Shown here one piece after another: positions 33,974-43,944 of a stretch of 64,000 nt of DNA. This DNA comes from Anaeramoeba ignava (Eukaryota; Metamonada; Anaeramoebidae): assembly GCA_028826165.1 (NCBI GenBank), contig JAPDFW010000083.1:285659-349658 (forward strand), read 5' to 3'. How positions within the stretch are numbered: position 1 is the stretch's first letter; each line of letters begins with the position of its first letter. The translations under genes and the position numbers were made by a program. The notes under the pieces were generated by a model. That model was not told the origin of the DNA, did not search any database, and saw only the letters and a program-made list of their open reading frames with translations.

Positions 33974-35829
33974 TTAATCTTTTTTTTTAACTTTAGATGA
34001 GAAAAAATGAAATGATTCAAAAATTATTTCTGCAATTTGAGAAGTTTCACACTGAATTACAGCTTTTTCATTTTTGGAAATATCAGGAATAATCAATAAA
34101 ATTTTATCACTTTTCCGAATTCTTGAAATTTCAAAATTGGAAGAATAATTTTGATTGATCAAACGGGAATATTTATTGTCTTGTTTGATTCCAAGTTTGA
34201 ATCTTTTTGGTTCAATTTTTAAATATCCAGTTATAAAATTATCACCAAGCCAAACTGCAATAATAAAAGTCACACCACCATTTTTCTCAAAATGAGGACA
34301 ATAAACATCAGGATTTTGAAGAATATTTTGTTCCGTTAATTTTTTTTGACTGAATATTCTTCTGCTTAATTTTTTAGGTAAATTTTCTCTTTGAAATTCT
34401 GTTTGTTCGAATTTTTCAGTTTTGAAATTTTTCATTCTTGCGTTATTAAATCTTGTTATTGTTTGTGCAATTTCTTCTCTTTGAAAAGGATTATTTGCAT
34501 TAAAATCGAAAACGGTTTTTGATTCACTTGTGAACTCAATTGAAAAAAGACTTGAGTTTTGATCTTTGGTTAAAACTTTTAGTTTTGGATTCCATTTTAT
34601 TCGAAAAAGTCTTGAACCTTCGGAATTTGTAATTGATATTGAAGTTTTATTAACTGAAATAACTGCTTGTTCATTTTGTATTTTATTGTTTTTGGATTCA
34701 TTAATTAAATTGACTTGAAAATTGACTTTGCCTTTTCGAATGTGATTTGTGACTTTATTTTCAATTGATATTTCTTGTGGGATTTCTTCAGATTTTGGAT
34801 TTTGTTCAATGTTTTGTTCTTCTTGTATTTGTTTGGAAGAAAATTGATTCCATTGATTATGTGAAATTGAAATGTAAATTAAATCCAATTGGAATAATTC
34901 TTCAATTTCAATTGGATTTTCTGATTCTTCAACTATTCTAATAAATTGTTGTTTTTTTTTGTGCATGATTTTTGGCATAGAGAGAATTCTTTTAGGTCTT
35001 CTTTGTCGATTTGTTTTTGATTGATTTTTTGATTCATTTTTTGATTGATTTTTTGATTGATTTTTTGATTGATTTTTTGATTGATTTTTTGATTGATTTT
35101 TTGATTCATTTTTTGATTCATTTTTCATTTTTATTGAATGAGATCTTTTTGATTCAAAAAATGATTTTGTTTTTGGTATTATTTCTGTATGTTGTCTTGT
35201 AGGTATTTGTGCTTGTGTTTTTGATGATCTTAATAATTTAGGTTTAGCTTTTTCATCGATTAAATTTGAATTGGAATTCTTTTTAATTTTAATTTTTATA
35301 AATAAATTTTTATAAATAATTTTTATAAATAATTTTTATAAATAAATTTTAATTTTAAATTGATTCTTACATTTGGAGAAGGTAAATTTTCATTTTGAAC
35401 ACTAGAATCACTATTAAAAGCTTGGTCAGTTGTTGATTTATCAAAACCAAATAAAAATTTATCTCTCAATTTAAGCAAAGCATTAAGAACTTGGTCTCTA
35501 GCTTTTGGTTTTTTAGAAAGAAAACTATCCAATTGATTCCAATCAAAATCATCAATTTCAAATTCACCTAAAGCTCTTCTAAAAGCTCTAATATTGCTTT
35601 TTTGAGCAACAAAACTTCGCGTTCGGTTGATTTTTGGAATCGGTTTTTCATTTGGGGATAATTTGTTAATCAATTCACATAAAAGTATTGAATTTGGATC
35701 CATTATATCTTCTTCAGTTATTTTTGCATCTTCCATTTCTTGTTGTATCCATTCTAAACACACTTTCAATTTAGAATGATATGTGAATTCTTTTGGGATC
35801 ATGTTCGTTTGATCGTTGTTTTGGCTCAT
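33974..35829 (-). CDS. calponin-homology protein with basic repeats and PH-like C-terminus, two exons
   Basis: Exons 35829-35371 and 35278-33974 join in phase to 587 residues. Residues ~15-125 form a single CH domain (CLEWIQQEM, NSILLCELINKLSPNEKPIP, FRRALGEFEI). A basic Ser/Lys/Asn/Gln region follows with a NQSKNQSKNQSK repeat. The C-terminal ~330 residues contain two beta-rich segments with the feel of PH/FERM-like domains (SRLFRIKWNPKLKVL…; VTFIIAVWLGDNFITGYLKI). Single CH domains often occur in signalling or cytoskeletal scaffolds, so an actin- or membrane-linked adaptor is possible. I do not recognise the exact family. The PH assignment is from pattern only. Confidence 0.7.
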
Positions 35830-36368
35830 TTACCTTTTCTTTTTTCTTTTTGATTTTTCTTGTTTTGATTTGTTAAAATAAAAAAATGAAAAAATTTTTT
35901 TCGTTTTTTTTTTCGCATTTTTTAATCAAATTTTTCCATTTAATTTTAATTTTAATTTAAATCATTTAAAAACAATAAAATATTTGAATAAGTCAATTCA
36001 AAAACGATTTATTTTTTCTTTTTTTTTTGATTTAATTTAAAATGATTTTAATAAAAATTAAAATTTAAATTTAATAATTTTTAATTTTAATTCAATTTAA
36101 ATTGTTTTTAATTCAAAGTGAAATATTATTTTCATTGATGAAATGAATATTTTTGATCATTTATTAATCAAATTTTGAAAAAAAAGAATCAACAAGTCTT
36201 TCTTCTTTTCTTTTGATTGATTTTATATATGAATTCGCAATAGATTCGAAAGAAAATTTGAAATTAAAATGAAAATTAGAATTGACTCAAAATTTTGATC
36301 CCCTTTTTTGGCTCATTTTTTTTTTTCTATTTTTCCTTTTTTTCCCTTTTTCTTTTTATTTTTTTTAA

Positions 36369-38437
36369 ATGAAAGCAAAACTAAAAAACTTTTTTCTATT
36401 CATTGTCCCAATTTTAGCAGTTGCATTATCAATAATTTTATCAAATTGGAGAGAAGGAAAAGTAAAAGGAACAACAACATTTGGGAAAGAAATTAATGTT
36501 GAAGTTAGAATTGGAGTAAGAGATATTAAGATCGTTGAGAAAGTAAATGGGAGCTCTGAAACTAAAATTATGCTTTTATCAGAAGTAGGAAATCAGTTGG
36601 AATTATCAAGCATTTTTTCAAGTCATTGGACCAAGTTATATCAAATTAATTTGTGGATTGGAATTGCATTTTTGTTCGCAATTCTTCTTAATATTATTTC
36701 AACCTTTTTTAATTTTGTTATGAAATTTTTTGGTTGGATTCCTTCTCTCATTTACACTCTGGGTATTCTTCTTTTTTACTTTAAAAACCCAAATCTTGAT
36801 GATATGCTCTTTAATTCTCAAAGCTCTATTTGGCCTCTTAATCAAGAAGGAAGACTTAATCAATCCCAAATTATGAATCTTTCTTATTCTTTTTTTCTTG
36901 CAATTTTTGGAGCTTTCTCATCCTTGATTTTTTGGTTTATTGCCTTGAAATTCTTGCAAACTGAAAGAGAGAAAGAAAGTAATTTTTTTGTTTTGAATCA
37001 AAAAATCTTTAATTTAAATTCTTTCCAAAAATAATTAATTGAAACTTCAAGAAAAACCAGAAGAAACCCCACAAAAATTAGTACACACCAAAAGTTCAAC
37101 AAATCAACCAAAAAAAGCCCCATTGAAGAGGACAAACTCTCAAAAAAAAACTCAAACACGCACTCAAGGTAAAAAATCAGTTCCAGATTCACAAATTAAA
37201 AAACCTCAAAATAAATTGCAACAAGTTCAAAAACAAAAAATTCAAATCGAAAAGAAATTGAATCAAGAAATCAAAAAATTGAAAGAAGAAAAACGAGCAA
37301 TGGAAGATCAATTAATGGAACTCTCAGGAATGTACGAAGAACTTTCAAAAAAAACTTCACCAGAATTATCAAACAAATCTGGAGATGGAAATACTCAATC
37401 AAATTCAAAAGATGAAAAAATAATTTCAAATGATCAAAACCAAATTGAATCTTTGAAAAAGGAACTAAATTTGAGTTATCAAAAAGTTGAAATATTAACA
37501 AATCGAAATGCAGCTCTCAACAAGAAAATTAAGAAATTCGAATTGGAAAAGATTAATTGGGAAAAAAAAGCGAAGGAATTTGAGAAAGAATTGAATCAAT
37601 TAAAAAATCAAAAACCTACTGCAATACTCACCAATACAACAGGAGGACCACCACCACCAACAGGAGGACCACCACCACCAACAGGAGGACCACCACCACC
37701 AACAGGAGGACCACCTCCACCAACAGGAGGACCACCTCCACCAACAGGAGGACCACCTCCACCAATGGGAGGACCACCTCCACCAATGGGAGGACCACCT
37801 CCACCAAAAGGAGGACCACCTCCACCAAAAGGAGGAGCTCAAAATCCAGCAGGTATTCTTTTTGTTAACCTTTTTCCCTTTTTTATTCTTTAAATCAAAA
37901 CCCACAAATTTAAAACTAGGTCCAATGTCTCTTGATCTTCTTTCTTCAATCACATCTTTTAAAAAGAATAATTTGAGGAAAACCATAATAGACGATAAGA
38001 GTGCACCAAAACTTAAAACAGAAGATAAATCAACACCATCTCCAGTTCAAAAAACCTCAAACACAAAGGCAAACAGTGGTGGTGGATTTAATTTGGCAGA
38101 ATTAGCTTTGGGACAAAGAGGACGTTTAAGAAGAGTTGAACCACAAGAGAATAAATCAAACAGTGGTGGTGGATTTAGTTTGGCAGAATTAGCTTTGGGA
38201 CAAAGAGGACGTTTAAAAAGAGTTGAACCACAAGAGAATAAATCAAATAGTGCAGACGGATCTAATACCACAAAAGCAATTACAAATCAAAGAAACAATT
38301 TAAGAAGAGTTCCACCAAAAACACAGAATAAATCAAACAGTGCAGACGGATCTAATACCACAAAAACAATTACAAATCAAAGAAACAATTTAAAGAAAGT
38401 TCCACAAACTCAAAAGAAAACTTCAGGAAAAAAATAA
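36369..38437 (+). CDS. tetraspan membrane protein with coiled-coil, polyproline and WH2-like tail, three exons
   Basis: Exons are 36369-36978, 37052-37852 and 37920-38437; both joins are GT..AG and in phase, giving 642 residues. Residues 8-25, ~95-113, ~118-138 and ~175-196 are hydrophobic helices, with a long first loop (claudin-like topology, both ends cytosolic). After a basic stretch comes a coiled coil (~250-420), then ten GGPPPPT/M/K repeats. The tail holds five WH2-like motifs: LLSSITSFKKNNLRKT, two LAELALGQRGRLRRV copies and two ITNQRNNLRRV copies. WH2 binds G-actin and polyproline recruits profilin, so membrane-anchored actin assembly is inferred. Exon 2 has no ATG before residue ~85 of its frame and opens right after an in-frame stop, which argues for splicing to exon 1. 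There is no acidic Arp2/3-activating end. Confidence 0.7.
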
Positions 38438-38665
38438 CAGTGACGAGAAGCAAAAATATCTTTCCAAAAAAAAAATCACTTTAATTGGTTTCAGTTTCTT
38501 TTTTTTTGAATCCACAAATTTTAAAATAATTTCATCTCACTCAATTTTCAATTTTATATTTTGAATTTTATTAATTTTTAATTTGATTTGATTTAATTGA
38601 AAAGAAAATTCAAAAAAAAGTGTTTTAAATGAAATAAGATCTCAAGTTCATCAACAATCCATTTA
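38438..38665. other. convergent 3' spacer
   Basis: A short AT-rich gap between the ends of two converging genes. Nothing recognisable is present. Confidence 0.6.
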
Positions 38666-40392
38666 TCATAAAGAACCAGCTAAATAAGTTTGAGCTTCAT
38701 TTGTTCCTTGTTTAATTCCATTAGGTAGATTGTAACTCCAACCAAAATTTGAATAACCAGGTTGTAAATTAGATTTCAAACCAATATCAGCACTTCCAAA
38801 TTCTGGACCATGATTTGAATAAGAATAAAAAAGTGATTTTTGTTGATAACCTTTTTTAATTGTAAATTTATCTGGTTTTCTATCTCCTTTATCATTTCTT
38901 AATGAAAAAATAAATGCATTTGGATCAATAATATGCCCATGATCTTTATCTCTATCTATTTCTCTCCATTTTGATTTATCTTTTGTCCATCCAACTTGAG
39001 TAAAACCTCCAAAAATAAAATTATCTTTTGTTTTGATAATAACTAATGTTTTTCCTTTATTATCAACTGCTTTATGCCAATTTTGACAAGAAAATCCATC
39101 TCTTTTTGCTGAAAATCCTTTTTTCATTTTGAAAAAAAATCATTATCATTTATCCATTCATTTAATTTCTTAACATATTCAATATCTTTAATAATTTCTG
39201 AATCTGAAAAAGTATTTAACAATTCTTTCTCCTTTTGTTTTTGTTTGATTTTTTGTTTCTCATTTTGGATTTCTTTCTTAAATGATAATTTAAGATTTTG
39301 GATTTCCTTTTCTTTTTCTTGATTTTCTGAAATCAAATCTTCAATTTCTTTTTCTTTCTTTTTCATTTCTTTGTTTTTATTTCGAATTTCTTTCTTTAAA
39401 TTGTGATTCTCTTTTCTTTTCAAACTTATTTTCTTTTCAATTTCTTTTTGATTATCTTGAATAACTTTGTTTTGAATATCAACTAAAAAAGATTTGGGAA
39501 AAAAATCAAATTGTTTTAATTTATCAAAATCTTGTTTTGAAATTGAATCTTTATCAAATAATGAAAAAGAAAGGATGAAATAATCTTTTCTTTTCAATTC
39601 CAATTTCTTTTTCTTTCTTTCCTTTTAATCTTGATGAATTAACTCTTTTTCAATCCAATTATTTAAAAATTGAAAAAAATCAAATTGAAAAATTTCTTTT
39701 TTTTCTTGTTTAAATTGAATAAATTTGATAATTTCTTCTTTAGTTAAATTGAATAAATTTTCATTATTTTGAATTTGGGAAAAATTTTGATTTATTAATT
39801 CAAAACATTTTATTTCAATTTCATTTGAATTTAAATTTCGATTTTGGAATAAAAATTGGAAAAAATTTGAATAATTAATTGAATTTGAAATTTTTTTTTG
39901 AATAATTTCTTTCAATAAATTTAATTTAAAATAAATTGAAATTTCCAATAATTGAATAAGATTTTCTTGATTCTCAAAAGAAATATTTCCATAATAAATA
40001 TAACTCAAAATTGATTTCATTTCTTTTTTATTAAATTGATTTAAAAAAATTTGATCGATATGATTTTCTTCTTTTAAAAACTTATTAAAAAAATGAGATC
40101 TTGAAGATAAAATTGATTTATGAACTTTAATTTCAAAAGGATTTGATTTATTCTCAACAAAAATTGAAAAATCTTTAAATGAATTTCCATTTAAAAGGTT
40201 TGAATAATTTTTAATTAAATTTTTTGTTACTTTTTTTTCTAAATTTTTCATTTCATTTTCATTTTCATTTTGATTTTGATTTTGATTTTGATTTTGATTT
40301 TCATTTTGATTTTGATTTTGATTTTGATTTTGATTTTGATTTTGATTTTGATTTTGATTTTGATTTTGATTTTGATTTTGATTATTATTCAT
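38666..40392 (-). pseudogene. BTB-BACK-TLDc gene broken by a stop and a 1-nt shift
   Basis: After an NQ-rich leader, a BTB domain (KDFSIFVENKSNPFEIKVHK; SILSYIYYGNISFENQENL) and a BACK-like helical part end at TAA 39627-39625. The same frame continues with KERKKKLELKRKDYFILSF and a coiled coil to NDNDFFSK. One base later a TLDc domain opens (MKKGFSAKRDGFSCQNWHK; TKDNFIFGGFTQVGW; DPNAFIFSLRN) and runs to the end. One extra A in TCAAAATG would restore FFSKMKKGF. The chain order is that of BTB-TLDc proteins, which are common in amoebae. So this is either a recently broken gene or a gene with two sequence errors. The stop between BACK and coiled coil is the stronger sign of real decay. Confidence 0.7.
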
Positions 40393-40480
40393 TTTATTGT
40401 TTTTGTTTTTGTGTTTTTAAAAATGAAAAAAAAAATGAAAAAAAAAAATCATTTTTTCTTTCTTTATTTTTTTTTAAAAA
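40393..40480. promoter_or_regulatory. 88 bp divergent promoter (BTB-TLDc / purine permease)
   Basis: Only 88 bp separate two divergent ATGs. The minus-strand side reads TTTTTTCATTTTTTTTTTCA and the plus side reads TCATTTTTTCTTTC. The T-run/CAT/T-run element is thus present once or twice in each direction. Confidence 0.5.
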
Positions 40481-43317
40481 ATGTCTAATCAAACTTTACA
40501 AGATCATTTATTAACAAGTACAGATTCAGAAACTATATTTGAACAAACAAATGATAAAAATGAAACTTTATTGAAAGATTTAAAAGAAAATTCAAACGAA
40601 AATTTAAAAGAAAGTGAATCAAATGAAAGTGATTCAAGTGAATTTGAAAAAAATCAAAAAAGAATTAAAAGACAAGAAATAATTCAAAAAAGAGAAAATT
40701 TACCATTTGATAAGAATCAATATACTCCAAAATTTTATAAACCAGCTGAACATAATTCTCCTTATTCAAATAAATTTTTTATTTTTTTGGATAAAACATT
40801 TTATATTTCTCAAAGAAGATCTGATATTAAAACTGAATTTATTGCTGGAATTGTTATGTATTTAGCAACTTTATGTGAGTTTTGATTATTAATTTTAATT
40901 AAAATTAATATTAAAAATTAAAATTAAAATTAAAAATTAAAATTAAAATAAAAATTAAAATTAAAATTAAAATTAAAATTAAAATTAAAATTAAAATTAA
41001 AATTATAATTAAAATTAAAATTAAATTTAAAATTAAATTTAAAATTAAAATTAAAATTAAAATTAAAATATAAAATTTAAACTAAAATTAAAATTAAAAT
41101 TTATAATAAAAATTAAAATTAAAATTAAAAATTAAAATCAAAATTAAAATTAAAATTAAAATTAAAATTAAAATTAAAATCAAAATCAAAATTAAAACTA
41201 AAATTAAAATTAAAATTAAAATTAATATTAAAATTAAAATTAAAATTAAAATTATAATTAAAATTTAAAATTAAAATTAAAATTAAAATTAAAATTGATT
41301 TTTGAAAGATTTAATTGATGTTCAACCAGCTCATTTTGCTCAATTTGGAATGGAAGAAAATCAAGTTAAAGTATCAATGACAATTGGTAAATATTTATTA
41401 ATTTGAAAATCAATTTAAGAAAATTAAAAATTTCAATTTAAATTTTTTATTTAGTTACTGGATTAGCAACAATTGTAACAGGTTTTCTTACAGGAATTCC
41501 TGTTGTTGTTTCTTGTGGTATTTGTGAAACCAATTTTTTCATTGATACTTTATGTGGAAAGTTTAAATATTCTTGGCAATCTTCATTATCTTTAATTTTT
41601 TTACAAGGAGCTATTTGTTTAGTTCTTTCTGTATTTTTTCTTATTAAATTCTAAAATCGGAAAAAAATTTTTTAATAATTTTTCCCAATATATTTTTTTT
41701 AATTTAGTTTTTTATTGTTCGAAAATCATTTGTTATGGCAATTCCAAATTCATTTAGATTAGGATTTGCATTTGGAGTAAAAATTTAAAATTAAAATTCA
41801 TTTATAAAATTTAAAATTCATTTATAAAAATTAAAATTCATTTATAAAATTTAAAATTAAAATTAAAATTAAAATTTAAAATTTAAAATTCATTTATAAA
41901 ATTAAAATTATAATTAAAATTAAAATTAAAATTAAAATTTAAAATTAAAATTCATTTATAAAATTTAAAATTCATTTATAAAATTTAAAATTATTAAAAA
42001 AGATTGGACTTTTTATCGGAAAAGTTGGAGTTTTAGGATTTGTGTCAATTTCAAATGAAGAAATTGAATTAGAATATCAAACATTAATTGGTCTTTTTTG
42101 TTTAGTTCTTTTAGCTATTGGAGTATATTGGGATTTTCGATTAATGTTTATTATAGCAGTTCTTGTATCATCAATTATTTCATTAATTATTTCATTAACA
42201 GTTGATCATGAAAAATTAAAATGGTTTCCAATTTCTCTTAATGATATTGCTTTTAAATTAAAGTTCAAATATAAAAATGCTTCTGTTATTTCTCTTCTTG
42301 TTATTAGTGTTATTAATAACTTAATTAATACTCTTTCAACAAGTTTTACTTTGATTCAATTTACTTATCTTCAAAATTTAATTTTTGATACAAATACTTT
42401 TTTGAAATTACTTATTGAAAAAAATGGTTATTTAAAAAAAATGTTATTCACAAATGCTATTTTTTCAATGATTTCTCCTTTACTTGGAACTCCTGCAACT
42501 GTTCCTTTAATTGAATCTGTTATTGGAAGTGCAATTGGTTCAAGGTTTTAATTTTAATTTTAATTTTAATTTTATAAATGAATTTTAATTTTAATTTTAA
42601 TTTTTATAAATGAATTTTAATTTTAATTTTGATTTTAATTTCAATTTTAATTTTAATTTTAATTTCAATTTTAATTTTAATTTTAATTTTATAAATGAAT
42701 TTTAATTTTAATTTTAATTTTAATTTTTATTTTTAAAATAAAGAACTGGTTTAAGTTCAGTAACTACTGGATTATTATTTCTAATTACAATCACATTTCT
42801 TCCTTTCACAAAAATAATACCATCTGAAGCAACAGGACCACTTTTACTTTATTCACTCGTTTTACTTTTTTCTATGGTTAAATGTAATTTTAAATTTAAT
42901 TTTAATTTCAATTTTATAAATGAATTTTAATTTAAATTTAATTTCAATTTTATAAATGAATTTTAATTTTCATTTTAATTTAAATTTTATAAATGAATTT
43001 TAATTTTAATTTTAATTTTAATTTTAATTGTAATTTTAATTTGAATTTTAATTTTAATTTTAAATTTTATAAATGAATTTTAATTATATTTTGTAATAGA
43101 TATTGATTTTGGTGATTTAGTTGATGAAATTCCAATCATTGTTGCAACTTTAGCAATTCCTGTTTTTAATAGTATTCCTTATGGATTTGCAGTTGGTTAT
43201 GTTTCACTTGTTGCTTTTTGGATTGTTGGGAAAAAATTTAAAAAATTAACATTTATGATGTTTATTATTGGAATTTTAAGTGTTGCAACAATTGTTCTTC
43301 CAAGTATTAATTTTTAA
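40481..43317 (+). CDS. AzgA-type purine/nucleobase permease (NCS2 superfamily), seven exons
   Basis: Exons 40481-40874, 41309-41386, 41455-41630, 41708-41776, 42003-42544, 42744-42883 and 43100-43317 all agree in phase (1617 nt, 538 residues). After an acidic soluble N-terminus come about twelve hydrophobic segments. Family marks are TEFIAGIVMYLATL, PVVVSCGICETNFFI, LGTPATVPLIESVIGSA and RTGLSSVTTGLLFL, the last two matching the conserved region of adenine/hypoxanthine permeases. The expected role is uptake of purine bases, important for a phagotroph without de novo purine synthesis (inference). Four introns are expanded by AAAATT-type and TTTATAAATGAATTT repeats. Confidence 0.88.
40885..41295. 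repeat. (AAAATT)n intron expansion
   Basis: The first permease intron (40875-41308) is AAAATT hexamers with occasional AAAATC, between a strong GTGAGT donor and a GAAAG acceptor. Confidence 0.85.
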
Positions 43318-43483
43318 TAAATTAGTTTTGCTTTTTTTTTATCAATTCCAATTTTTTTCTTTTGAATAAAAATGTTTCAAAAGAATTAAATATTAAAGAA
43401 TAAATTTAATTGAATTGATTTTAAAGAATATTTTATTTATTTTTTTCCTTTTAAAATTGATAAAAAGAAAGGTTTTATTTCTA

Positions 43484-43834
43484 TTAAGAAAAAGTAATAT
43501 AACCAGCTAATAAAAAACAAGAAATAGAAACAAAATAATGTAAACGAATTCCAATTACAGAAGCTATTTTAAAAAAAATATTATAAATAAGAATTATAAA
43601 TCAAAATTAAATAAAAAATACCTTTATAAAGAATTCCTTTTTTTGTTTTTAAAAACATTTCTTTTAATCTTTTTGTTGTTCTTAAATAAGCTGTTGAGCA
43701 AATTATTAATAATATAACTGCAACAAAACCTTCAGCAGAATAAGCTAAAAAAAACAAAGAAAAGAAAAAGGGAATTATTATAATTTTTTTTGTAAAAAGT
43801 AATTATGATTAAATAATTGTTTACCATTAACCAT
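43484..43834 (-). CDS. Kish / TMEM167-like secretory-pathway membrane protein, three exons
   Basis: A 10-nt first exon (43834-43825), then 43744-43622 and 43563-43484, all in phase, give 70 residues: MVNAYSAEGFVAVILLIICS followed by TAYLRTTKRL and a second membrane helix (HYFVSISCFLLAGYITFS). Human Kish is ~72 residues with the same two-helix layout and a matching LLxICxxAYLR block. Kish proteins sit in the early secretory pathway (ER/Golgi). This gene is too short to be seen as a single frame. Its start is fixed by the tiny exon and the T-rich promoter element just upstream. Confidence 0.82.
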
Positions 43835-43944
43835 TTAAAAATTTAAAAATGAAAAAAAAAATGAAAAAATTTTTTTAATTTGAATTTTTTTTTCATTTTT
43901 CATTTTTTTTTCATTTTTTTTCATTTTTTCATTTATTTTAAAAA
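43835..43944. promoter_or_regulatory. 110 bp divergent promoter (Kish / BAG6-like)
   Basis: Two copies of TTTTTTCATTTTTTTTTTCA face the Kish gene, and at least four TCATTTTT copies face the BAG6-like gene. They are separated by about 20 bp of AT sequence. This is the clearest mirror-image arrangement of the shared element in the window. Confidence 0.55.

Noticed and set aside
36979-37051. Separate soluble WH2 gene starting near 37039
   Set aside because: The frame there opens with TTG after a stop, lacks an ATG for ~85 residues, and a GT..AG intron joins it in phase to the membrane protein exon.
37600-37986. Trp-rich minus-strand frame
   Set aside because: Antisense of the GGPPPP repeat region of the WH2 protein.
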